A DNA stretch of 10,143 nucleotides from contig JABFSV010000231.1 of NCBI GenBank assembly GCA_013140405.1, positions 1 to 10,143 on the forward strand, in the 5' to 3' direction. Both the position numbers and the translations under genes were made by a program. The notes beneath the pieces were generated by a model, which was not told the DNA's origin, did no database searches, and worked only from the letters and a program-made list of their open reading frames with translations. The DNA comes from Methyloglobulus sp. (GTDB lineage: Bacteria; Pseudomonadota; Gammaproteobacteria; Methylococcales; Methylomonadaceae). Each line of letters opens with the position of its first letter. Within the stretch, counting starts at the first letter, position 1. Positions 1 through 5,470 of the stretch are shown here, one piece after another.

Positions 1-21
1 TCGGTGGAAAATACACGATGA
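1..21 (+). CDS. 3' end of upstream gene, probably the ABC exporter ATPase (partial)
   Basis: Frame 1 reads S-V-E-N-T-R and then TGA at 19-21. This stop overlaps the ATG of the next gene (18-20) as an ATGA junction, the typical signature of translationally coupled genes. YadH-type permeases usually follow their ATPase (YadG) directly, and the C-terminal end of YadG-type proteins is of this general kind. Only six codons are visible, so the identity rests on context alone. Confidence 0.4.
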   Translation, partial: SVENTR

Positions 22-782
22 ACAACAGTATCGCCCTTAAAACTATCGTCAAAAAAGAAGTCTACCGTTTCATACGGATATGGCCGCAAACCCTATTGCC
101 GCCAGCGATTACCACGGCCTTATATTTTCTTATTTTCGGCAAGTTGATCGGTAACCGCATCGGCACCATCAGCGGTGCAAGCTATATGGATTACATCGTC
201 CCCGGCATCATCCTGATGTCGGTCATCAGCCATTCCTACTCCAATGTGGTCTCGTCGTTTTACTCCACCAAATTCCAGCGCAACATCGAAGAATTGCTGG
301 TCGCGCCCGTACCCAACTGGGTTATCTTGACAGGTTATGTTAGCGGCGGCATATTCAGGGGCTTGCTGGTGGGCATCGTCGTCGCATTAATCTCCATGCT
401 GTTTGCCGACATCGTGGTGTTGCATCCTGGTATTACCATAACCGTTGCCATTTTGACCGCCACCTTATTCTCGTTGGCAGGCTTCATCAATGCCGTGCTG
501 GCAGAAAGTTTTGACGATATTTCTATTATCCCCAATTTTGTCCTGACCCCGTTAAGCTATCTGGGCGGTGTGTTTTATTCCGTCGATATGTTGTCTGGAA
601 TCTGGCAAACTCTCATTATGGGCAACCCCATTATGTACATGATTAACGCCTTCCGCTTCGGCATGATCGGCGTGACGGACGTGGATATACAGTTGGCTTT
701 TATAATGATTGTTGGATTTATTGTGCTATTGACGGTGTTTAGTTTGGTTATGTTGCATAAAGGGACGGGGATTAAGAATTGA
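18..782 (+). CDS. yadH: ABC-2 type transporter permease, YadH family
   Basis: This is the inner-membrane permease subunit of an ABC-2 type exporter. The length (254 aa) matches YadH, and the protein is dominated by hydrophobic segments at about residues 27-44, 57-75, 103-130, 138-162, 172-190 and 225-247. The family-typical stretch around residues 165-190 (F-D-D-I ... P-L-S-Y-L-G-G-V-F-Y-S) followed by a conserved N-P near 203 is clear. A short GGTGGA at 4-9 serves as ribosome binding site, and the start overlaps the stop of the preceding reading frame (ATGA). This implies coupled translation with an ATPase partner lying outside the window. The substrate cannot be read from the sequence; E. 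coli YadGH itself is poorly characterised. No Rho-independent terminator with a clear T-run follows directly; the repeats at 786-960 begin four bases after the stop. Confidence 0.9.
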   Translation: MNNSIALKTIVKKEVYRFIRIWPQTLLPPAITTALYFLIFGKLIGNRIGTISGASYMDYIVPGIILMSVISHSYSNVVSSFYSTKFQRNIEELLVAPVPNWVILTGYVSGGIFRGLLVGIVVALISMLFADIVVLHPGITITVAILTATLFSLAGFINAVLAESFDDISIIPNFVLTPLSYLGGVFYSVDMLSGIWQTLIMGNPIMYMINAFRFGMIGVTDVDIQLAFIMIVGFIVLLTVFSLVMLHKGTGIKN

Positions 783-785
783 CAG

Positions 786-864
786 GTAGCCCGTATGAAG
801 CGCAACGTAATACGGGGAATCGAAGCCACGAAAACCCGGATTCCGCAAGCTCCATCTAGGCTTC
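786..864. repeat. Inverted pair of REP-like palindromes (BIME-like)
   Basis: The first unit (+, 786-816) starts with the GTAG tetranucleotide and then has the perfect arms CCCGTAT (790-796) and ATACGGG (810-816). The second unit lies in the opposite orientation (835-864). Read on the - strand it starts GAAG, a degenerate GTAG head, and carries imperfect arms ending in ATCCGGG. The GTAG-type heads point outward. A GTAG head followed by an imperfect palindrome is the described hallmark of REP elements mobilised by RAYT (TnpA-REP) transposases. No RAYT gene is present in the window. Confidence 0.65.
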
Positions 865-866
865 GC

Positions 867-891
867 GTGACGGGGTATGTTACCCCGTCAC
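867..891. repeat. GC-rich hairpin, copy A
   Basis: This is a perfect 11-bp inverted repeat: GTGACGGGGTA (867-877) and TACCCCGTCAC (881-891), with a TGT loop. A second, inverted copy of the same element lies at 942-960. Only a short tttt follows at 897-900, not directly after the stem, so it is not a classical terminator, although it could still end or protect the permease transcript. Confidence 0.7.
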
Positions 892-941
892 TCACGTTTT
901 GCCGATGGTGGCGTTTTTTGAACCACGTCGAAATGTTACGA

Positions 942-960
942 ACGGGGCAACATGCCCCGT
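942..960. repeat. GC-rich hairpin, copy B (inverted relative to copy A)
   Basis: The arms ACGGGGCA (942-949) and TGCCCCGT (953-960) form a perfect 8-bp stem with an ACA loop. Read on the - strand, the core matches copy A except that a T-A stem pair has become a C-G pair and the outermost pair is now a G-T wobble. The TGT loop is retained in that orientation. The sequence between the two copies is itself weakly inverted (CGTTTTGCCGATGGT against ACCACGTCGAAATG), so 867-960 may be a single palindromic element. Confidence 0.65.
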
Positions 961-1285
961 CCAGCTTTAAGAAAACCACAGTAACAGCCGTTCTTTTAAG
1001 GAACACATAATATTTAATTTAAACAAAGTTGATAAAATGACTGGTGCTACTAGGGGCTTTTTTTTAATCGTGGGTCTGGTTTAAAACTTAAAAAATCTCA
1101 TTGTTGAGATAATAAAATATTGCTCACCAGCCTTGTGATTGTTGCAAATCGTTCTTAATTGAATGGTGAAGGAACAGAAAAGAAAACTGGCTTATAAATT
1201 CGGTTAGTGTTGATTTTAGCTAACTTTAAACCAATAACCTATGTAGTCGAAAATAACTGATTAAAACTACTACAAGGAAAACAAC
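961..1285. other. AT-rich intergenic stretch upstream of the 144-aa gene
   Basis: No gene is seen. The stretch is clearly richer in A and T than its surroundings. It contains a run of eight T (1058-1065) preceded by a weak stem (CTGGT/ACTAG, one wobble, 1041-1053), a poor terminator candidate. It also has a 6-bp hairpin, ATCTCA (1095-1100) with TGAGAT (1105-1110). TATAAA at 1193-1198 has no matching -35 box, so I do not call a promoter for the downstream gene. Confidence 0.5.
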
Positions 1286-1720
1286 ATGCCCTACTTGACT
1301 CAACTTCATGATAACCTTGATAAAGCCTCAGACCAGCATACGGCACTTAGCTCAGTATTTGATGAATTCGCAAATTTTGTTAAAGATTGCATTCAAGCAC
1401 CGTCCATCGCTAACCACAGCATTACCGCCGCATTACACCTTGACCAGGGATTGTTCACGACGACATTTGCTGGTCGTACTGTATCTTTTGTATTCACGTC
1501 ATCTCTCGAAAAGAGCGGAAATCTATTAGGTGATGTGAAATGTTATCTCAAGAAAAATTTTCCAGACCCAAAGCAAATTGAATTTGGCGGATTTACTTTC
1601 GACGAAAAAGGCTATACGAATATCAACATACCCAACTCAAACGAGACAATCCACATTGCAAATGACCTTGGTACGTTGTTGATGGCGCTCCACTTCATCC
1701 ATGAGAGCCTTTCGATATAA
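1286..1720 (+). CDS. Unrecognised 144-aa protein (orphan accessory gene)
   Basis: I do not recognise this protein. The start is well supported by AAGGA at 1274-1278, seven bases before the ATG. It has no signal peptide and no transmembrane segment, so it is likely cytoplasmic and soluble. The N-terminal third (about 1-38) looks helical and acidic. The middle (about 45-75) alternates like a beta sheet, with T-T-T-F-A-G-R-T-V-S-F-V-F. A charged segment (80-112) is followed by a second likely sheet region and a C-terminal helix (about 124-142). There are two Cys (C34 and about C86). It stands alone, with no co-oriented partner within 500 bases on either side, and is bracketed by inverted REP-like pairs and AT-rich DNA. 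That setting suggests an insertion or a horizontally acquired cargo gene. Function unknown. Confidence 0.7.
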   Translation: MPYLTQLHDNLDKASDQHTALSSVFDEFANFVKDCIQAPSIANHSITAALHLDQGLFTTTFAGRTVSFVFTSSLEKSGNLLGDVKCYLKKNFPDPKQIEFGGFTFDEKGYTNINIPNSNETIHIANDLGTLLMALHFIHESLSI

Positions 1721-1749
1721 AACCCGTCATTTTCGTGAACGACGAGTTT
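1720..1749 (+). terminator. Imperfect stem-loop just after the orphan gene, possible terminator
   Basis: The arms AAAC-C-CGTC-A-TT and AA-C-GACG-A-GTTT pair across 1720-1749 with two mismatches and a loop of about six bases. It begins at the stop codon of the 144-aa gene. No T-run follows, so termination is possible but not shown. Confidence 0.35.
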
Positions 1750-1792
1750 CCTTCGTTACCAGGATTGGCATTTTAGATGGCTAATTCAGTGT

Positions 1793-1869
1793 GTAAGATG
1801 CAGAAGCAAAGCGTTACGCACCTTAGTTAAATCAACATTCGACGGATGACGAGAGTTTATCCGTCCTAC
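1793..1869. repeat. Second inverted pair of REP-like palindromes
   Basis: The + unit (1793-1825) begins GTAAG and has arms TAAGATGC (1794-1801) and GCACCTTA (1818-1825), with one wobble. The - unit (1841-1869) reads, on the - strand, GTAG followed by the perfect arms GACGGAT and ATCCGTC (+ coordinates 1866-1869, 1859-1865 and 1841-1847). The heads point outward, as in the pair at 786-864, but the arm sequences differ, so these are different REP classes. The pair lies between the 3' ends of the orphan gene and soxA, a usual place for REP elements. Confidence 0.65.
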
Positions 1870-1885
1870 CTTCGCCCATTTACAT

Positions 1886-1904
1886 TAAACCAGCAAAAGG
1901 CTGG
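1886..1904 (-). terminator. Weak terminator candidate behind soxA
   Basis: On the - strand the arms CCAGC and GCTGG (+ 1890-1904) enclose a five-base loop and are followed by TTTAA. The stem is short, so this is a weak candidate for the end of the sox transcript. The REP pair immediately beyond may contribute to 3' end formation. Confidence 0.35.
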
Positions 1905-1944
1905 ACTTTACCATTAATATCGGTTCAGCTTGGTTTTGCAATAA

Positions 1945-2823
1945 TCATTTGCGTGTGCTTGGCCCAGAGATGGGGACGCCATTGCCCATATAGCTCAAGA
2001 AATATTCCAGATTGCGAAATTCTACGCTTTGTTCGGGAAAGGGTTTGGCTTTTATCTGCGTTAAGCATTCGGCGAAACGGCGGTGTAAGCTGCCCATTTC
2101 ACCCCATTTAAGGCGGTAAGTCGGCCAGTTATTGGTATGCCCTAATGAGGCACTCAGGATTTCAGAGCGTAATTTTTTACCGGCGTTTTGAATATGGCAA
2201 GTGGCGCAGGAAAAATTTAATTGACCGTGACGTTGATAATAAAAGGCTTTGCCTTGCTCATATGCGGACAAAGCGCCTGGGCTGTCTTTGGGGATGTTCA
2301 CATTAATGGCCTTACCTCGTGACGTGTAGGCCAGATAGGCGAGCAGATTAACCATGTTGCCTTTTTCGTAGGGCAATGCTGATTCTTGTTGCTTAGTCCG
2401 GCAATCATTAATTGCTCTGGCTAGGGTAACAATTTTGCCCTGAGTTTTGCTCCATTTAGGATATTCATTGCTTATACCTAAGCCTTTATGGGGGAAACAG
2501 TCGGCATAATGCTTGCCGTTTGGGAAAGCTGTGTTGAAAAGTTTTTTGCCTTCTTCAATAGCCGTTTCGTAAGGCGGGAATTCTTCGATTGCTGACCAGG
2601 ATTGCCGGGCAATTTCGTCGATAGCGTACACACCGTTAGCGTAGTCAGTTAGTTTTAGTTTTGGGAAGCGTTGCTGATAATGCTTTCTGAAGGCAGCTTG
2701 ATCTTGCTCAGGTGTCGCGTTTAAGGGGAGGGCGATAAGAAAACAAATGATTAGTGATGGCAGTTTTTGCCATAGGGGAATTCCCTGGATTAGTTGGGTA
2801 AGTTTTTTAAGGTAGGGGATCAT
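1945..2823 (-). CDS. soxA: SoxA, monohaem c-type cytochrome of the SoxAX complex
   Basis: SoxA with SoxX forms the periplasmic cytochrome that oxidatively couples thiosulfate or other reduced sulfur to the Cys of SoxY. The N-terminus has a hydrophobic export signal (about 17-36). The C-terminal domain carries the haem site C-A-T-C-H (206-210), and C253 in R-F-A-E-C is placed as the Cys axial ligand that is modified to a persulfide in characterised SoxA. The N-terminal cytochrome domain has lost its haem: where dihaem SoxA has CxxCH, this one has C109-F-P-H, with C141 as its probable disulfide partner. It is therefore a monohaem type. The length (292 aa) is normal. The start lies 22 nt after the soxZ stop without a clear Shine-Dalgarno, suggesting coupled translation. 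It is the last gene of the thiD-thiE-sox operon. Confidence 0.93.
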   Translation of the reverse strand: MIPYLKKLTQLIQGIPLWQKLPSLIICFLIALPLNATPEQDQAAFRKHYQQRFPKLKLTDYANGVYAIDEIARQSWSAIEEFPPYETAIEEGKKLFNTAFPNGKHYADCFPHKGLGISNEYPKWSKTQGKIVTLARAINDCRTKQQESALPYEKGNMVNLLAYLAYTSRGKAINVNIPKDSPGALSAYEQGKAFYYQRHGQLNFSCATCHIQNAGKKLRSEILSASLGHTNNWPTYRLKWGEMGSLHRRFAECLTQIKAKPFPEQSVEFRNLEYFLSYMGNGVPISGPSTRK

Positions 2824-2845
2824 CAGTTCAACATCAATGCAACGA

Positions 2846-3157
2846 TTAGGTAATCGTGTGTTTTTCAGAATCCTTGTTACCTAAATTATCGATCCAGTCG
2901 ATAACGATTACATCCCCTGGATTGCCACCTTTCAACAAAAACGCAAAATAAGGATCTTTGGAAATCCCTGCACCCATATTGCAAGTGGCGATGGTTTTGC
3001 CGTTATGGGCGACGGTCAATACCTGAATGTAATGCGCCGGAATGAGTTTATTGGTGGTTTTGTCCTTATTGCGCCCATGTTCCATAGGGTGGGAGATGAG
3101 GGTGCGGATTTGGGTGTTGCCGTCTAGTCGTTTGGTGCGTATTTTTATGCTCGACAT
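2846..3157 (-). CDS. soxZ: SoxZ, sulfur carrier complex subunit
   Basis: SoxZ pairs with SoxY to form the periplasmic sulfur carrier; it has no export signal of its own and is known to leave the cell with SoxY through the Tat route. The 103-aa product starting M-S-S-I-K-I-R-T has the expected single immunoglobulin-like fold composition and the family stretches T-L-I-S-H-P-M-E-H-G-R and N-M-G-A-G-I-S-K-D-P-Y-F-A-F. I chose the ATG at 3157, one base after the soxY stop. A longer in-frame extension to 3238 would only reread the end of soxY. The binding site for the ribosome is GGGGGT (3162-3167 on the - strand), which is part of the SoxY C-terminal Gly codons. Confidence 0.94.
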   Translation of the reverse strand: MSSIKIRTKRLDGNTQIRTLISHPMEHGRNKDKTTNKLIPAHYIQVLTVAHNGKTIATCNMGAGISKDPYFAFLLKGGNPGDVIVIDWIDNLGNKDSEKHTIT

Positions 3158-3158
3158 C

Positions 3159-3617
3159 TTAACCCCCACACCCGCCAATGGTGACTTTGACTTTTTTCTT
3201 GATGCTGTAAAATTCTTTTTCGGTCTCTGCCAAGGCAAACACGAATGAGGTGCTGGCTATTTTCAATCGCGCAGACAGGAACGTCTCAAGTTCTGGCATT
3301 AGTTGCGCCTGTATTGCCAGTGGCACTGGGTTTTGTTCAACCACAATGGCGATACTTTGGATGTCTTTAATGCTGCTAGTAACCGTTACAGGAACCAATG
3401 CACCGTTTTCCGCAATCTCTGGGATGTTTAGATTAATTTTATCGGTTTCAACAATGGTTTTGCCTTTGAGCAACTGTTTCATGGTCGCATCAAACGAACC
3501 AGGCGCAAAATCGGTGGATACCCATTCTGCCTGTGCCAGTTGCAATTCCAGTAAAATAATCCCTGTCGTGCCGAATGCAAGCGATGTTTTCAGAAATTTT
3601 CTACGGTTAACTTTCAT
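3159..3617 (-). CDS. soxY: SoxY, Tat-exported covalent sulfur carrier
   Basis: SoxY holds the sulfur intermediate on a C-terminal Cys at the end of a flexible arm. The product (152 aa) ends in V-T-I-G-G-C-G-G, so C150 is the carrier residue and the canonical GGCGG tail is complete. The N-terminus has a twin-arginine signal, N-R-R-K-F-L-K (4-10), followed by a hydrophobic stretch and a likely cut after A-Q-A (28-30). AAGAA lies about seven bases upstream of the ATG as ribosome binding site. It follows soxX by 28 nt and precedes soxZ by one base. Tat export would carry the bound SoxZ along. Nothing is missing from the protein. Confidence 0.95.
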   Translation of the reverse strand: MKVNRRKFLKTSLAFGTTGIILLELQLAQAEWVSTDFAPGSFDATMKQLLKGKTIVETDKINLNIPEIAENGALVPVTVTSSIKDIQSIAIVVEQNPVPLAIQAQLMPELETFLSARLKIASTSFVFALAETEKEFYSIKKKVKVTIGGCGG

Positions 3618-3645
3618 GGCAATTCTTCATTCATGTATCGAAGGG

Positions 3646-3990
3646 TTATTTTAAACCCCAAAGATAGTCAACGACTTGGTCAATTTCATTTTCACTGAGA
3701 ATCTTGTTTTTTCCAAAAGGTGGCATACTGGTTTCTGGATTAAACTGGGTTGCATCCCATATTTGTTCGCGGAGTTGTTGCTTATTCTTGAATCTGGTTG
3801 ATAGGTTTTTTAAGGCAGGGCCAATATTGCCGGGCGATTCGCCGTCTTTAATGGCATGGCAAGCTAAACAATTGCCTTTATCGCGGCTGAATGCTATTTG
3901 TTTTCCTGGGTTGAACGTTTGTTCTGGCATTTTCGTGGTCGATGTGCACGAGAGCAAGGCCAAAAAAACAAGGGTAATGATAGTCTTCAT
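3646..3990 (-). CDS. soxX: SoxX, monohaem cytochrome c, apparent lipoprotein
   Basis: SoxX is the small electron-accepting cytochrome of the SoxAX complex. This 114-aa protein has one haem motif, C-L-A-C-H (41-45), and a likely Met axial ligand M89 in T-S-M-P-P-F-G, both typical of SoxX and related class I cytochromes. The signal peptide ends in a lipobox, L-L-S-C (12-15), so the mature protein probably carries lipid on C15 and is membrane-tethered. Many SoxX proteins are soluble, so this is a notable variant. It starts nine bases after the thiE stop, with a weak AGG near the ATG, so translation is probably coupled to thiE. The call as SoxX rather than another short cytochrome rests largely on its place ahead of soxYZA. 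Confidence 0.85.
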   Translation of the reverse strand: MKTIITLVFLALLSCTSTTKMPEQTFNPGKQIAFSRDKGNCLACHAIKDGESPGNIGPALKNLSTRFKNKQQLREQIWDATQFNPETSMPPFGKNKILSENEIDQVVDYLWGLK

Positions 3991-3999
3991 TGCCTATGC

Positions 4000-4620
4000 T
4001 CAATTATCAAATAAATGCTGATAAGCGAATGCTGACTGTTCCGGTTCATGGTCAAATACACCTCCGATAACAGCCAGTAAATCAGCGCCTGCGGCCAGCA
4101 ATTGACCGCCATTTTCGGGCAGAATGCCACCTATGGCAACAATCGGAAGATGAATTGCTGCTTTTGCTTTGCGTAATATGTCAATTTCGGCAGGTGCTGC
4201 CAACGGTTTAGAAGAAGAGGGAAAAAATCTGCCAAAAGCAATGTAGGTTGCGCCTAAGGATTGTGCCGTCAATGCCCTTTCGATAGAGTTATAGCAGGAT
4301 ACGCCAATGATAGCGGTATCCCCTAAGCGTTTTCTGGCTTCGATTATATCGCCATCCTCCTTGCCAAGGTGAACACCGTCGGCTTTTGAGTGGATGGCAA
4401 GTTCTATGTCATCATTGATAATGAGCGGGATGTTATGTTGATGGCAGATTTTGACTAGCTCACGGGCAACAAAAACCGCATCAGTTGGGTTTTTGTCCCG
4501 ATACTGGATGACGACAGCCCCTCCTCGAATAGCCGCAGATACGGCTTCGAAAAGGGTGTAGGCTGAACTATTGGCGCTTTGGGTTATGGCATAAAGACCA
4601 CGGCTTGGAAACGGCCTCAT
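4000..4620 (-). CDS. thiE: Thiamine-phosphate synthase
   Basis: ThiE joins HMP pyrophosphate to the thiazole phosphate to give thiamine monophosphate in the cytoplasm. The 206-aa product is a TIM-barrel protein with the expected substrate motifs: V-I-Q-Y-R-D-K (37-43), I-N-D-D (68-71), D-G-V-H-L-G (81-86), a phosphate loop F-G-R-F-F-P-S-S-S-K-P (129-139) and A-I-G-G-I (162-166). The ATG overlaps the thiD stop as ATGA (4617-4620), so ThiD and ThiE are translationally coupled. The soxX gene starts nine bases after its stop. Length is normal and no key residue appears to be lost. Confidence 0.95.
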   Translation of the reverse strand: MRPFPSRGLYAITQSANSSAYTLFEAVSAAIRGGAVVIQYRDKNPTDAVFVARELVKICHQHNIPLIINDDIELAIHSKADGVHLGKEDGDIIEARKRLGDTAIIGVSCYNSIERALTAQSLGATYIAFGRFFPSSSKPLAAPAEIDILRKAKAAIHLPIVAIGGILPENGGQLLAAGADLLAVIGGVFDHEPEQSAFAYQHLFDN

Positions 4621-5405
4621 TCATCATCCACCCAGTAAAAGCGGTTTGGGATATGTTGCCCTTTACCGGTTTGGTAGGCAGCATTTAAGGCATTCCAGGT
4701 GAATTCCTGGGCTTCAGAGATTGCTGCTAATGGATCCAATCCTTGTGCCAATAAGGCTGCTATGCTGGCGGCGAGTGTGCAGCCGGAACCGTGATAGCTG
4801 TAGGGCAGTCGATTCCAACTGTAGGTTTCTACGCATTGACCATCGTGAAAAAGTTGGTTGCTGACTTCTGGCGTGTTCTCGTGCGTACCGGTAATGAGTA
4901 CGTAATCGCAACCTTTTTCCAGCAGGTTTAGTCCGCATTCCTTAAGGTCGCCCAATCCGGTCAATCGGCGGGCTTCTTCACTATTTGGCGTTAATACGGT
5001 TGTGTAGGGTAACAGCAAGTCGTTGATTGCCCTGATTAGGCTTTCACTTGATAAATCTGTGCCCCCACCTGCTGCGAGTACTGGATCGAAAACAACGGGA
5101 AGGTTGGGGTGGTGTTTGAGTATTTTATGGATTGCAAGGGCAGTGCCTGGGTGACCGAGCAAACCGATCTTGATGGTTTTGACGGAAACATCAGCCATGA
5201 TGGTTGCGGCTTGGCTAATAATGTTGTCGGGACTTTGTGGTATCAGTGTTTTTACATTTTGCGTATCTTGCTCTGTCAATGCTGTAATGACGCTGACGGC
5301 ATGACATTGGTGGCTGACTATGGTTTCTATGTCGGCCTGTACGCCGGCACCGCCGCTGGGGTCGTGACCGGAAAATGATAATACGGCAGGGCGGTTAAGG
5401 ATCAT
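4617..5405 (-). CDS. thiD: Hydroxymethylpyrimidine/phosphomethylpyrimidine kinase
   Basis: ThiD phosphorylates HMP and HMP-P to HMP-PP, the pyrimidine donor used by ThiE. The 262-aa product belongs to the ribokinase-like family. It shows the N-terminal loop G-H-D-P-S-G-G-A-G (13-21), D-P-V-L (107-110), T-P-N-S-E-E-A (139-145), and the anion-hole motif G-S-G-C-T (206-210) with the catalytic-site Cys209. It overlaps thiE by four bases. Upstream are only 65 bases to the oxidase stop, filled by a strong hairpin. I see no TPP riboswitch there (no CUGAGA-type core), although thiamine operons often have one. Only a poor AAGA-type ribosome binding site precedes the ATG. Confidence 0.95.
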   Translation of the reverse strand: MILNRPAVLSFSGHDPSGGAGVQADIETIVSHQCHAVSVITALTEQDTQNVKTLIPQSPDNIISQAATIMADVSVKTIKIGLLGHPGTALAIHKILKHHPNLPVVFDPVLAAGGGTDLSSESLIRAINDLLLPYTTVLTPNSEEARRLTGLGDLKECGLNLLEKGCDYVLITGTHENTPEVSNQLFHDGQCVETYSWNRLPYSYHGSGCTLAASIAALLAQGLDPLAAISEAQEFTWNALNAAYQTGKGQHIPNRFYWVDDE

Positions 5406-5420
5406 CCTGGCTGTCTTTAT

Positions 5421-5459
5421 TTGTTCGGTTGCTTCATTGAATATGAAGCAACCGAATAA
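5421..5459. terminator. Strong hairpin between the oxidase gene and thiD
   Basis: A perfect 14-bp inverted repeat, arms 5424-5437 and 5443-5456, encloses a five-base loop. It can be extended to 17 pairs with one G-T wobble. It lies 12 bases after the oxidase stop and ends about 16 bases before the thiD ATG. In the direction of transcription (- strand) it is followed by CAAATAAAG, not a T-run. A classical intrinsic terminator is therefore doubtful; a transcript-stabilising or processing hairpin that sets different levels for oxidase and thi-sox mRNA is equally possible. Confidence 0.6.
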
Positions 5460-5470
5460 TTATATAAGCA

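Noticed and set aside
575..1006. 143-codon - strand frame overlapping the permease end
   Set aside because: It is antisense to yadH and the repeats, with no start signal and no recognisable protein features.
795..1010. Short + strand reading frame over the repeat region
   Set aside because: It is read through the REP pair and both hairpins, has no ribosome binding site, and its composition reflects the palindromes.
1041..1065. Intrinsic terminator with an eight-T run
   Set aside because: The stem is five pairs with a wobble and four bases separate it from the T-run, so it is too weak to call.
3159..3238. Longer SoxZ starting at 3238
   Set aside because: The extra 27 residues overlap the soxY 3' end in another frame; the ATG at 3157 has a ribosome binding site and gives the family-typical N-terminus.
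5459..5464. Perfect TATAAT on the - strand between the oxidase and thiD
   Set aside because: There is no -35 box at a useful distance and the predicted start would fall inside the hairpin.
5406..5470. TPP riboswitch before thiD
   Set aside because: The gap is too short, is filled by a simple hairpin, and lacks the conserved CUGAGA-type core.
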